From Ensifer aridi (GTDB lineage Bacteria > Pseudomonadota > Alphaproteobacteria > Rhizobiales > Rhizobiaceae): a stretch of DNA of 64,000 bases. The position numbers and the translations under genes were made by a program. The stretch covers positions 188,402-252,401 of the forward strand of contig NZ_LUAV01000014.1 in the NCBI RefSeq assembly GCF_002078505.1, read 5' to 3'. Below, piece after piece: positions 55,375 to 64,000 of this stretch. The stretch's first letter is position 1. Each line of letters opens with the position of its first letter. The notes under the pieces are model-generated. The model saw nothing but the letters and a program-made list of their open reading frames with translations. It searched no databases and was not told the origin of the DNA.

Positions 55375-58300
55375 ATGTCGATAAAGGCCAGTATCTACCA
55401 CCTGACCCACTATACCTATGACCGACCGGTAAGGCTTTCGCCGCAAATCATCAGGCTGAAGCCGGCGGCCCACTCGAAAACGAAGGTCATCAGCCACTCG
55501 CTGAAAGTTTCGCCGGCGAACCACTTCGTCAATCTGCAGCAGGACCCGTACGGCAACTATCTCGCCCGCTACGTCTTTCCCGATCCGGTGACGGAGCTGA
55601 AGATCGAAGTCGACCTCGTCGCCGATATGACCGTCTACAATCCGTTCGACTTCTTCGTCGAGGAAGAGGCCGAGCACTGGCCCTTCCGCTACGCCGAAGA
55701 CCTAAGCGAGGACCTGAAGATCTATATGACGCCGGAGCCGATGGGGCCGAGGCTTTCGGCATTCATGGAGAGCGTGGACCGCTCGCGCCAGCGCACCGTC
55801 GACATGGTCGTCGGCCTCAATGCGCGGCTGCAGAAGGAAATCGGCTACGTCATCCGCATGGAGCCGGGTGTACAGTCGCCGGAAGAGACGCTCGGCCTCG
55901 CCAGGGGATCGTGCCGCGATTCGAGCTGGCTGCTCGTGCAGATTCTCCGCAACCTCGGTTTTGCGGCGCGTTTCGTCTCGGGCTATCTCATCCAGTTGAC
56001 GCCCGACCTGAAGGCCCTCGACGGACCCTCCGGTACCGATCACGATTTCACCGACCTCCACGCCTGGGCCGAGGTGTATCTTCCCGGCGCGGGCTGGATC
56101 GGGCTCGACCCGACCTCCGGTCTGTTGACCGGCGAAAGCCACATCCCGCTCGCGGCAACGCCACATTATCGCAACGCCGCGCCGATCTCGGGCGGCTTCT
56201 TCGGCGATCCGGAGACGAAATCGGATTTCGCCTTCGATATGAAGATCGCTCGTGTCGCCGAGCATCCGCGCATCACCAAGCCTTTTTCCGACGAGAGCTG
56301 GGAAGCCCTGAACACGCTTGGCGACAAGGTCGACCGGGTGCTGGCCGAGAACGACGTGCGGCTGACGATGGGCGGCGAGCCGACCTTCGTGTCGATCGAC
56401 GATTTCGAGTCCGACGAGTGGAACACCGCCGCCGTCGGCCCGACCAAACGCGAAAAGGCCGACGCCCTCATCCGCCGGCTGCGCGAGCGCTTCGCGCCCG
56501 GCGGCTTCCTGCATTACGGACAAGGCAAGTGGTATCCGGGCGAGAGCCTGCCGCGCTGGACCTTCTCGCTCTATTGGCGACGGGACGGCCTGCCGATCTG
56601 GCAGCGCCCCGACCTCATCGCCGAGGAACGCGGGCGCCACGAAGTGACGGAGCGCGACGCCGAGCGCCTGCTCGCCGCGGTTGCCGGCGAACTCGACATT
56701 GCGGCGGACATGGTCGTTCCGGCCTATGAGGATCCCGCCGAATGGATCATCAAGGAAGCAAACCTCCCGGACAATGTCGATCCGTCCAACTCCAAGCTCA
56801 AGGATCCGGAGGAACGAAGCCGCCTTGCCCGCGTTTTCGAGCGTGGCCTGACGACGCCGACCGGCTACGTGCTGCCGGTGCAGGCGTGGAATGCGCGTGC
56901 ATCGGACCGGCGATGGATGAGCGAGAAGTGGAAGACCCGGCGCGGCCGCCTCTTTCTCGTGCCCGGCGACAGCCCTGTCGGCTATCGCCTGCCGCTTGGC
57001 TCCCTGCCCTATATTTCCCCTTCGTCCTATCCCTACATTAATCCCGTCGACCCGACGGTGCCGCGCGACGACCTGCCGGATTTCGCCGAAACGAAGGGCC
57101 GCGCGCAGCAGTCGCGCTTTCAGGCTTTCGAGGAGCCCCCGACACCGGTCCCCCCTTCGCGCGACGAAATCGACGGCCACGTCCGCACAGCCATCACCGT
57201 CGAGCCGCGGGATGGCCGACTCTCCGTTTTTATGCCGCCGACGACGAGCATCGAGGAATATCTGGATCTCATCGCCGCGACCGAGCGCGCCGCCGCCGCG
57301 CTCGGCCTCGCCGTCCATATCGAGGGCTATGCACCGCCGCATGACGAGCGCATCAACGTCATCCGGGTCGCACCGGATCCGGGGGTGATCGAAGTCAACA
57401 TCCATCCGGCGTCCACCTGGCGCGAATGCGTCGACATCACCACGGCGATCTACGAGGAGGCGCGCCAGAGCCGGCTCGGCGCCGACAAGTTCATGATCGA
57501 CGGCCGCCATACGGGGACGGGCGGCGGCAATCACGTCGTTGTCGGCGGCCGCAGCCCTAACGACAGCCCGTTCCTGCGCCGACCGGATCTTTTGAAGAGT
57601 ATCGTGCTTCACTGGCAGCGCCACCCGTCGCTCTCCTATCTCTTTTCCGGTCTCTTCATCGGACCGACCAGCCAGGCGCCGCGCATTGACGAGGCCCGCC
57701 ACGACTCGCTCTATGAGCTCGAAATTGCGCTCGCTCAGGTGCCGCCGGGCGCCGGTCGTCTGCCGCCTCTGCCCTGGCTCGTCGACCGACTGTTCCGCAA
57801 CCTGCTCGTCGACGTCACCGGTAACACGCACCGCTCGGAAATCTGCATCGACAAGCTGTTTTCGCCGGATGGTCCGACGGGGCGGCTCGGGCTGATCGAG
57901 TTCCGCGGCTTTGAGATGCCGCCCAACGCGCGCATGTCGCTGGCGCAGCAATTGCTGGTGCGCGCGCTCATCGCCCGATTCTGGAAGAGCCCGATAGAGG
58001 GCCGCTTCGTGCGTTGGGGTACGACGCTTCACGACCGCTTCATGCTGCCCCATTACGTCTGGCAGGATTTTCTCGAAGTCCTCGCCGACCTGCGCGTCCA
58101 TGGCTTCGATCTCCGTCCCGAATGGTTCGAGGCGCAACTCGAATTCCGCTTCCCCTTCTGCGGCGAAGTCGAATACGCGGAAGCGAAGCTCGAAATCCGC
58201 CAAGCCCTCGAACCCTGGCACGTGATGGGCGAGCAGGGCGCCATCGGCGGCACCGTCCGCTATGTCGATTCCTCCGTAGAGCGGCTGCAGGTGAAGCTCG

Positions 58301-58698
58301 AAACGGCCAATCCCGACCGTTACACGGTCGCCTGCAACGGCCGCCCGGTACCGCTTACGAAAACCGGCACGAGCGGCGTTGCCGTTGCCGGCGTCCGCTA
58401 CAAGGCCTGGCAACCGACCTCCGGTCTGCATCCTGTGTTGCCGGTGAACTCTCCCCTCACATTCGACATTTATGATACATGGTCGAATCGCGCGATCGGC
58501 GGCTGCGTCTATCATGTTGCGCATCCGGGCGGGCGTAACTATGAGACCTTTCCGGTCAACGGCAACGAGGCCGAAGCACGTCGGCTGGCGCGCTTCGAAC
58601 CCTGGGGCCACACCGCCGGAATGTATCGTTTGCAGCCGGAGACCCCGCCGGCGGAATTTCCCCTGACGCTCGACCTGAGGCGTCCGGCAGGAGCGTAA
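55375..58698 (+). CDS. Transglutaminase-DUF2126 amidoligase fusion
   Basis: A 1107-residue two-part enzyme. Residues about 1-290 are a bacterial transglutaminase-like N-domain and papain-like core with C180 (RGSCRDSSW), H229 (DLHAWAEVY) and D245 (GLDPTSG). Residues about 310-1107 are DUF2126, assigned by comparative genomics to the glutamine-synthetase-like carboxylate-amine ligases, with [12 protein letters not shown] at 332, [29 protein letters not shown] at 709-720, [14 protein letters not shown] and [12 protein letters not shown]. It could both make and break amide bonds on an unknown peptide. The ATG at 55375 follows GAGGGGAAAAAGCCGC. It is the first gene of a tight operon; the next ATG directly abuts its stop. 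Confidence 0.93.
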   Translation: MSIKASIYHLTHYTYDRPVRLSPQIIRLKPAAHSKTKVISHSLKVSPANHFVNLQQDPYGNYLARYVFPDPVTELKIEVDLVADMTVYNPFDFFVEEEAEHWPFRYAEDLSEDLKIYMTPEPMGPRLSAFMESVDRSRQRTVDMVVGLNARLQKEIGYVIRMEPGVQSPEETLGLARGSCRDSSWLLVQILRNLGFAARFVSGYLIQLTPDLKALDGPSGTDHDFTDLHAWAEVYLPGAGWIGLDPTSGLLTGESHIPLAATPHYRNAAPISGGFFGDPETKSDFAFDMKIARVAEHPRITKPFSDESWEALNTLGDKVDRVLAENDVRLTMGGEPTFVSIDDFESDEWNTAAVGPTKREKADALIRRLRERFAPGGFLHYGQGKWYPGESLPRWTFSLYWRRDGLPIWQRPDLIAEERGRHEVTERDAERLLAAVAGELDIAADMVVPAYEDPAEWIIKEANLPDNVDPSNSKLKDPEERSRLARVFERGLTTPTGYVLPVQAWNARASDRRWMSEKWKTRRGRLFLVPGDSPVGYRLPLGSLPYISPSSYPYINPVDPTVPRDDLPDFAETKGRAQQSRFQAFEEPPTPVPPSRDEIDGHVRTAITVEPRDGRLSVFMPPTTSIEEYLDLIAATERAAAALGLAVHIEGYAPPHDERINVIRVAPDPGVIEVNIHPASTWRECVDITTAIYEEARQSRLGADKFMIDGRHTGTGGGNHVVVGGRSPNDSPFLRRPDLLKSIVLHWQRHPSLSYLFSGLFIGPTSQAPRIDEARHDSLYELEIALAQVPPGAGRLPPLPWLVDRLFRNLLVDVTGNTHRSEICIDKLFSPDGPTGRLGLIEFRGFEMPPNARMSLAQQLLVRALIARFWKSPIEGRFVRWGTTLHDRFMLPHYVWQDFLEVLADLRVHGFDLRPEWFEAQLEFRFPFCGEVEYAEAKLEIRQALEPWHVMGEQGAIGGTVRYVDSSVERLQVKLETANPDRYTVACNGRPVPLTKTGTSGVAVAGVRYKAWQPTSGLHPVLPVNSPLTFDIYDTWSNRAIGGCVYHVAHPGGRNYETFPVNGNEAEARRLARFEPWGHTAGMYRLQPETPPAEFPLTLDLRRPAGA

Positions 58699-61107
58699 AT
58701 GGCGAAGAAGCAGGCGGCAGAGGCAACGGAGAAGAGCCGGCTCGAAAGCGACCCGGTGTTCGGCTATCGCGCGCTGCCGGGCGTCGCGGACGAGATGCTC
58801 GACGCGAAGGGCAATGTCCGTCCGGTATGGCAACGGCTTTTGGCGACGCTGGACCGGATGGATGAGACCGAGCTCGCCAACCGCTTTGCCCGCGCCGACA
58901 GGTATCTCCGCGATGCCGGCGTCTTCTATCGCGCCTACGGCAAGGAAAGCTCGGAACGAAGCTGGCCGCTGTCGCACATCCCGGTCCTAATCGACGACGC
59001 GGAATGGGCGGCCGTCTCCGAGGGCCTCGTGCAGCGGGCCGAACTCCTGGAGCGGGTGGTCGCCGATATCTACGGCGAAAACCGGCTGGTCAGGGAGGGG
59101 CTGCTGCCGCCGGCGCTTGTTGCTTCCAATCCGGAGTTCCTGCGCCCGCTCGTCGGCATCAAGCCCGCCAACGGGCATTTCCTGCACTTCTGCTCCTTCG
59201 AGATCGGACGCGGGCCCGACGGCAACTGGTGGGTGCTCTCCGACCGGACCGAAGCGCCATCCGGCGCCGGCTTCGCGCTCGAGAACCGCGTGGCGACGAC
59301 ACGCGCCTTCTCCGACCTTTATGCCGAAACCCACGTTCATCGGCTGGCAGGCTTCTTCGGCGCCTTCCGCGACACGCTCCAGGCCCGCAAGCAGCACCCC
59401 GACGACCGCATTGCCGTGCTTTCGCCCGGCATCGCCAACGAGACCTATTTCGAACACGCTTATATAGCCCGTTATCTCGGCTTCATGCTGCTCGAAGGCG
59501 AGGATCTGACCGTCGTCGGCGGCCGGGTGATGGTGCGCACCGTCGCCGGGCTGAAGCCGGTCGGCGTGCTCTGGCGCCGCCTTGATGCGTCCTTCGCCGA
59601 TCCGCTGGAACTCAACCAGTCCTCTCACATCGGCACGCCCGGCATCGTCGAGGCGCTAAGAGCAGGTTCCGTCTCGATCGTCAATGCGCTCGGCTCGGGC
59701 ATCCTGGAGACGCGCGCCTTCTTGGCGTTCCTGCCGGCGATCTGTCGTCATCTCACCGGCGAAGAGCAGAAGCTGCCGTCGATCGCCACCTGGTGGTGCG
59801 GGCAGGAGTCCGAACGCGCGCAGGTCGCCGGCAATATCGAGGGCATGGTCATCGGGCCGGCCTATTCGACACGTCCCTTCTTCGACGACAACGGCCGGTC
59901 AGTACTCGGAGCTTCCTTGCGCGAAACGGCCAAGACCTCGGTTGCCGAATGGCTCGCGACGGACGGCGGCAAGCTGGTCGGGCAGGAGGTCGTCACCCTG
60001 TCGACGACGCCGGCCTGGGTGCGCGGGCGACTGACGCCCCGGCCGATGAGCCTCAGGGTCTTCGCCGCGCGCACACGCGACGGCTGGCATATCATGCCGG
60101 GCGGCTTCGCCCGCATCGGTTCCGGCGACGATGTGGCGGCAATCGCGATGCAGGCCGGCGGCACTGCGGCCGACGTCTGGATCGTCAGCGACAAGCCGGT
60201 CGAACACACGACGCTGCTTCCGGCGGAGGAGAGCTTCACCCGCAACCTGCCGGGAAGCCTGCCGAGCCGCGCGGCAGACAACCTCTTCTGGCTCGGCCGG
60301 TACATCGAGCGGGCGGAAGGGGCGCTTCGGATCCTGCGCGCCTGGCACGGTCGTTTCGCCGAAGCGGCCGATCCGAACATGCCGCTCTTGAAGGACGTGA
60401 GCGACTATCTCGCCGCGCTCGACATCAGCACGCGCCAGCCGGTGCCGGACAGCCTGCTCTCCAACGTCGAAAGTGCCCTCTTCAGCGCCGGTAACATCCG
60501 CGACCGCTTCTCGCCGGACGGCTGGCTCGCGCTCAACGACCTGTCCAAGACGGCGCGGAAGTTCCATACGACTGTACAAGCGGGGGACGACGCCACTCAC
60601 GCGATGACGATCCTCCTGCGCAAACTCGCCGGCTTTGCGGGCCTGGTGCACGAAAACATGTATCGCTTCACCGGCTGGCGATTCCTGTCGATCGGGCGCT
60701 ATCTCGAACGCGGCCTCCATATGACGAGGCTGCTCGGCCACATGTCCGGACCGGAGGCGCCCGACGGGGCCTATGACATGCTCCTCGAGATCGGAGACAG
60801 CGTCATGACTCACCGCCGCCGCTACAACGTCAACACCGCCGCCTTGACCGTGACGGACCTCCTGGCGCTCGACCCGCTCAACCCACGTTCGATCCTCTAT
60901 CAGCTGAACGAGATCAAGACGGAGGTCGAACTGCTGCCGAACGCCTTCGTCAACGGCCAGATGTCGCCCTTCTACCGAGAAACGATGCGGCTCCATTCCG
61001 GCCTCGCAGTGATGACGCCCGACGCGCTGAACGCGGGCGTGTACAAGCGACTGGAGCAGGACCTCGAAAGACTGTCGGACCTGCTCGCGCAGACCTATCT
61101 TGGCTGA
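58699..61107 (+). CDS. Circularly permuted ATP-grasp fused to alpha-E domain
   Basis: An 802-residue protein. Residues about 80-470 form a circularly permuted type 2 ATP-grasp ligase domain (ERSWPLSHIPVLIDDAEW, LSPGIANETYFEHAYIARYLGFMLLEGEDLTV, VGVLWRRLDASFADPLEL). Residues about 521-790 form the alpha-E helical domain (LPSRAADNLFWLGRYIERAE), normally a separate gene. ATP-grasp enzymes activate a carboxylate as acyl phosphate for attack by an amine; alpha-E is its constant partner. The ATG follows the preceding TAA with no gap and the next gene starts 14 bases after the stop. Confidence 0.93.
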   Translation: MAKKQAAEATEKSRLESDPVFGYRALPGVADEMLDAKGNVRPVWQRLLATLDRMDETELANRFARADRYLRDAGVFYRAYGKESSERSWPLSHIPVLIDDAEWAAVSEGLVQRAELLERVVADIYGENRLVREGLLPPALVASNPEFLRPLVGIKPANGHFLHFCSFEIGRGPDGNWWVLSDRTEAPSGAGFALENRVATTRAFSDLYAETHVHRLAGFFGAFRDTLQARKQHPDDRIAVLSPGIANETYFEHAYIARYLGFMLLEGEDLTVVGGRVMVRTVAGLKPVGVLWRRLDASFADPLELNQSSHIGTPGIVEALRAGSVSIVNALGSGILETRAFLAFLPAICRHLTGEEQKLPSIATWWCGQESERAQVAGNIEGMVIGPAYSTRPFFDDNGRSVLGASLRETAKTSVAEWLATDGGKLVGQEVVTLSTTPAWVRGRLTPRPMSLRVFAARTRDGWHIMPGGFARIGSGDDVAAIAMQAGGTAADVWIVSDKPVEHTTLLPAEESFTRNLPGSLPSRAADNLFWLGRYIERAEGALRILRAWHGRFAEAADPNMPLLKDVSDYLAALDISTRQPVPDSLLSNVESALFSAGNIRDRFSPDGWLALNDLSKTARKFHTTVQAGDDATHAMTILLRKLAGFAGLVHENMYRFTGWRFLSIGRYLERGLHMTRLLGHMSGPEAPDGAYDMLLEIGDSVMTHRRRYNVNTAALTVTDLLALDPLNPRSILYQLNEIKTEVELLPNAFVNGQMSPFYRETMRLHSGLAVMTPDALNAGVYKRLEQDLERLSDLLAQTYLG

Positions 61108-61121
61108 CGGAGGGCGGCTTC

Positions 61122-62000
61122 ATGCTCTATGACATCAGCCTGAAGATCACCTATGGCTACGAGGTTCCGGTGAGCGGCGGCCGGCATCTGGTGCACGTAC
61201 TGCCCGCATCGATCCCCGGCCGCCAGCGCCTCATCGCCGGGTCGGTCACCTGCCAGCCCACGCCTGACGAGCGGGCGGAAAGCGTCGACTTCTTCGCCAA
61301 TCCGACCACCTCCATTCTGTTCCGCTCGGTGCACGACCAGCTCGTCATCCGCATGCAGGCACGGGTTCAGGCGGAAGCGTCCGCGCTCACTGCCGATTTC
61401 TCGCCACCGCTCGCCGGACTGCCGCCCCAGCTTTCCGCCTGCTGGTCGATCGACGCCGAATCGCCTCACCATTTCGTTGGTCCGAGCCCGCTCCTGTCGG
61501 ATGTGCCGGAGATCGCGGCCTATGCGCGAGCGATCGCCAAAGAGGGCATGACGGTGCAGCAGATCGGCGTCGCCGTCTGCGATCGCATCCATCGCGACTT
61601 CGTCTACGACGGCGAAGCGACGACCGTGAACACCACGCCCGGCGAGGCCTTCAAGCTGAAGCGAGGGGTGTGCCAGGACTTCACCCATGTGATGATCGTG
61701 GCGCTGCGCAGCCTCGGCATCCCCGCCGGCTATGTCAGCGGCTTCCTCAGAACACTGCCGCCGCCGGGCAAAGAGCGGCTCGAAGGCGCCGATGCGATGC
61801 ATGCTTGGGTCCGCTTCTGGTGCGGCACCACCGGCGGCTGGATGGAACTCGACCCGACGAACAACATTCCCGCCGGCACCGATCACATCGTCGTCGGCCA
61901 CGGCCGAGATTATGGCGACGTTGCACCCGTGATCGGCGTGCTGAAAAGCTACGGCAGTCACACAACGGAACAGGCCGTCGACGTCATTCCGGTCGGCTGA
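61122..62000 (+). CDS. Transglutaminase-like protease or transferase
   Basis: A 292-residue protein with a bacterial transglutaminase N-terminal beta domain (residues 1-150) and a papain-like core: C184 (LKRGVCQDFTHVMIVALRSLG), H227 (DAMHAWVRFW) and D244 (MELDPTNNIP). No signal peptide, so it is probably cytosolic. The upstream partner genes encode a ligase and another transglutaminase, so it likely processes or reverses a peptide modification made by them. It is the last gene of the operon; ATG at 61122 follows GGAGGGCGGCTTC. Confidence 0.93.
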   Translation: MLYDISLKITYGYEVPVSGGRHLVHVLPASIPGRQRLIAGSVTCQPTPDERAESVDFFANPTTSILFRSVHDQLVIRMQARVQAEASALTADFSPPLAGLPPQLSACWSIDAESPHHFVGPSPLLSDVPEIAAYARAIAKEGMTVQQIGVAVCDRIHRDFVYDGEATTVNTTPGEAFKLKRGVCQDFTHVMIVALRSLGIPAGYVSGFLRTLPPPGKERLEGADAMHAWVRFWCGTTGGWMELDPTNNIPAGTDHIVVGHGRDYGDVAPVIGVLKSYGSHTTEQAVDVIPVG

Positions 62001-62175
62001 TCCGAATTGGCACAACCGTTCATTTCCGCACGGTAGCGGGAGCGCGAACCCCCAAAAAATCGGGGATTTTCCGCCCATTCATTAAGATTGAACCGATCGC
62101 TTGAAGCGGACGGTAAGATGTCACCTGTTAGATCTTGCCCCAGGCTTGCAACGTGTTCTTCTGGGGTATGCAACG

Positions 62176-63459
62176 ATGGGAAAACGATCCACTGTAAGCC
62201 GATCCTTGGCGGCGATGCTCCAGGATCGGGGCGGTAATTTCGCGATGATGACGGCCTTGCTCGCGCCGCTGCTGCTTGCCGCCGGCGGTGTTTCCATCGA
62301 TATGGCCAACATGCTGATGACCAAGAATCAGCTCCAGGATGCGACCGATGCGGCCGCCCTTGCGGCGGCCTCCGCGCTGGTATCTGATGCCAGGCCGGAC
62401 GTCGAGGAAGCCAAGGCGATAGCACGCAAGTTCCTGAAAGCTCAGATGGCCGCCAGCAACGCAGCGGATCTCCCTGGGGCGGGGGACGAGTCTGCGACCG
62501 AGGGCACCGATGCGGCCTCGCGGCCGGAGTGGGACGATGTAAATACGTCGGAGGTGAACATCACCGAAACGCCGAACGGCACGAAAGGGAAGTCGTTCAA
62601 GGTCTCCATCGTCAACAAGCACCTGCTGCAGTTCAACGCAATGACCCGCTTGCTCGGCCAGGAGTCGATCGAGCTTGAGACGCGGGCGACGGCGGAAAGC
62701 GCCACGGAGGCCAGGAATGCCATTTCCATGTATCTGGTGCTCGATCGCTCCGGCTCGATGGCGTGGAAGACCACCACGGTCGATAAGACGAGAACCAGGT
62801 GTCCGAACTATACCTCGTCGAACTGGTGGCAATATCCCAATCTGGTGGCCACCAGCCCATGCTATATTGACAAGATCAGCACGCTGAAGACGGCCGTAAA
62901 CGATATGTTCGCGCCGCTGGTGCTGGCAGATCCGGAACAGGAGTACATGCGTGCCGGCGCAGTTTCCTATAACGACAAGCAGGATCCGGCAACGAAGCTG
63001 AACTGGGGCTCGCCGACAGCCGGCACCTATGTCAAAGCGCTCAAGGCCATTGGCGGCACCGATTCAAGCTCGGCATTCAAAACCGCATACGAAAAGCTGA
63101 CGGCAAAGGACAGCGCAGGCGCAAACCTTGAGGACAAGGCGCACGCCGTGAAGAATGGCCAGATCCCGGAAAAGTACATCGTGTTCATGACGGATGGTGA
63201 AAACACGCATTTCAACGGAAGACCCGACAACCTTTCCTCGGATGCGATGACCAAAAGCTATTGCGACAAAGCTAAGACTGCGGGCATTCAGGTGTTTGCG
63301 GTCGCGTTTATGGCCCCGCAGCGAGGCAAGGACCTTCTCCAATACTGCGCCACATCCAGCGAGCACTATCTCGAGGCGGAGAATGCAGAAGAACTCGTCG
63401 CCGAGTTCAAGAAGATCGGTGAAAAGGCGGCGGCCATGGCGTCGCGCCTGACCAAATAA
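62176..63459 (+). CDS. TadG-like pilus-assembly protein with von Willebrand A domain
   Basis: A 427-residue protein. A basic start leads to a TadE/TadG-type N-terminal membrane segment (residues 18-62, GNFAMMTALLAPLLLAAGGVSIDMANML, then QLQDATDAAALAAASAL). A von Willebrand A domain follows with an intact metal-ion site: D190-R-S192-G-S194, and IVFMTDGENTHF. Cysteine-containing inserts (TRCPNY, SPCYID) may form disulfides outside the membrane. It is related to TadG minor pilins and surface adhesion proteins, but no tad or cpa genes are near. The ATG at 62176 starts the family-like sequence. Confidence 0.88.
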   Translation: MGKRSTVSRSLAAMLQDRGGNFAMMTALLAPLLLAAGGVSIDMANMLMTKNQLQDATDAAALAAASALVSDARPDVEEAKAIARKFLKAQMAASNAADLPGAGDESATEGTDAASRPEWDDVNTSEVNITETPNGTKGKSFKVSIVNKHLLQFNAMTRLLGQESIELETRATAESATEARNAISMYLVLDRSGSMAWKTTTVDKTRTRCPNYTSSNWWQYPNLVATSPCYIDKISTLKTAVNDMFAPLVLADPEQEYMRAGAVSYNDKQDPATKLNWGSPTAGTYVKALKAIGGTDSSSAFKTAYEKLTAKDSAGANLEDKAHAVKNGQIPEKYIVFMTDGENTHFNGRPDNLSSDAMTKSYCDKAKTAGIQVFAVAFMAPQRGKDLLQYCATSSEHYLEAENAEELVAEFKKIGEKAAAMASRLTK

Positions 63460-63484
63460 GGCCGCGCCGCCACATATCCCCTTG

Positions 63485-63515
63485 ATGCCGCCCAGGCTCG
63501 CCGGGCGGCATTTTT
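63485..63515 (+). terminator. Intrinsic terminator after the TadG-like gene
   Basis: ATGCCGCCC and GGGCGGCAT arms followed by TTTTTCTTTG. Confidence 0.85.
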
Positions 63516-63560
63516 CTTTGTGCGGAGCCAGTCGAAAATCACCACGGCCCCGCCCGCCGA

Positions 63561-63610
63561 CAAGCGCTTGCTATTTTAAACCTTTGAAAAACACCTGTTG
63601 CAAGCGCTTC
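63561..63610. promoter_or_regulatory. Paired AAGCGCTT motifs upstream of glgP
   Basis: CAAGCGCTTG at 63561-63570 and TTGCAAGCGCTTC at 63598-63610 share the AAGCGCTT core, with exactly 40 bases between the copies. AAGCGCTT is the usual core of LacI-family sugar-repressor operators. No regulator gene is in the window. Confidence 0.45.
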
Positions 63611-63693
63611 GGATCGATGCATAAATTGCCTCGATCCAGGTCGGTTCCGGCCTGCAGCCTCCTGAAATGCAATAAGGGTTACGACAGTTCTCA

Positions 63694-64000
63694 TGATGAA
63701 TCGGCTCTCCACCACCGAACTGCCGCATCCCGCTCCCCGGTCGTCCGAACCCGGCCAGCTCGCGGTGGAGATCCTCGAGCGCCTCAAGTACCGCATCGGC
63801 AAGGACCCGAAAGTCGCCAAGCCGCATGACTGGCTGACTGCCGCGATCCTCGTCGCCCGCGACCGCATTACCGACAGGTGGATGGAATCCACACGCAAGA
63901 CCTATGCGACCGGCGCCAAGCGCGTCTACTACATGTCGCTCGAATTCCTGATCGGCCGCATGATGCGCGACGCCATGACCAATCTCGGCCTGATGGACGA
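63694..64000 (+). CDS. glgP: Glycogen phosphorylase, 5' end only
   Basis: The first 102 residues of a glycogen/maltodextrin phosphorylase, cut by the window edge. The start MMNRLSTTELPHP is followed by family sequence TDRWMESTRKTYATGAKRVYYMSLEFLIGRMMRDAMTNLG; the YYMSLEFLIGR motif is diagnostic. The enzyme releases glucose-1-phosphate from glycogen. Two ATGs (63694, 63697) are possible starts. It is preceded by a terminator and a pair of LacI-type half-sites, so sugar-responsive control is possible. In rhizobia glg genes usually follow downstream. Confidence 0.92.

Noticed and set aside
55702..58977. A 1091-codon minus-strand frame opposite the amidoligase gene
   Set aside because: The sequence is arginine/aspartate-rich low-complexity antisense of a clearly conserved enzyme.

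Overview
The window is a GC-rich, gene-dense piece of alphaproteobacterial chromosome, almost certainly from Sinorhizobium/Ensifer (Rhizobiaceae). The evidence is an Omp10-like lipoprotein, a cysteine-less 41-residue L36, CpdR, homospermidine synthase, ROSE-type heat-shock control of a small heat-shock protein, a suhB/MmgR-family small RNA and typical rhizobial intergenic palindromes. No insertion sequence, prophage, CRISPR array or rRNA was seen. The only tRNA is tRNA-Val(GAC).

Layout. 1-9.2 kb: a TauE/SafE transporter, a small ArsR regulator, two YdcH-like small proteins, purE-purK, rpmJ, a TPR protein, an alpha/beta hydrolase, convergent pyruvate kinase with a DUF1036 protein, N-formylglutamate amidohydrolase and two small conserved proteins. 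9.3-20.4 kb: a DUF882 wall protein, an orphan sigma-54 response regulator, oligoendopeptidase F, pabB-pabC, a PAS-GGDEF protein with a degenerate motif, a DUF3445 protein and homospermidine synthase. 20.7-31.4 kb: cell-envelope genes (omp10, a LysM 5'-nucleotidase, a beta-barrel protein, an MltB-type transglycosylase, a degenerate SGNH protein) with hemH, galU and gltD. 31.5-43.8 kb: gltB, threonine aldolase, ibpA with an RpoH promoter and ROSE thermometer, a candidate new small RNA, a hydrolase, hisN, mmgR, a second N-formylglutamate amidohydrolase, cpdR, tRNA-Val and a peroxiredoxin-like protein. 43.9-49.3 kb: a 1092-residue cyclase/ATPase/TPR protein and ilvD.

49.3-55.3 kb looks like an accessory stress or detoxification block: a GFA-family enzyme, two MarR regulators each with a clear palindromic operator, DUF899, DUF1579, VOC, LysR and aldo/keto reductase genes. 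55.4-62.0 kb is a tight three-gene operon: transglutaminase-DUF2126 amidoligase, circularly permuted ATP-grasp fused to alpha-E, and a second transglutaminase. This is a predicted peptide-ligation system of unknown product and the best candidate for undescribed biology here. The window ends with a TadG-like von Willebrand A protein and the 5' end of glgP.

Genes that work together: purE-purK (purine synthesis), pabB-pabC (folate precursor), gltB-gltD (nitrogen assimilation) and the amidoligase operon. The small RNAs, the ROSE element and the operators are calls from sequence pattern and memory of the families; no search or folding program was run.
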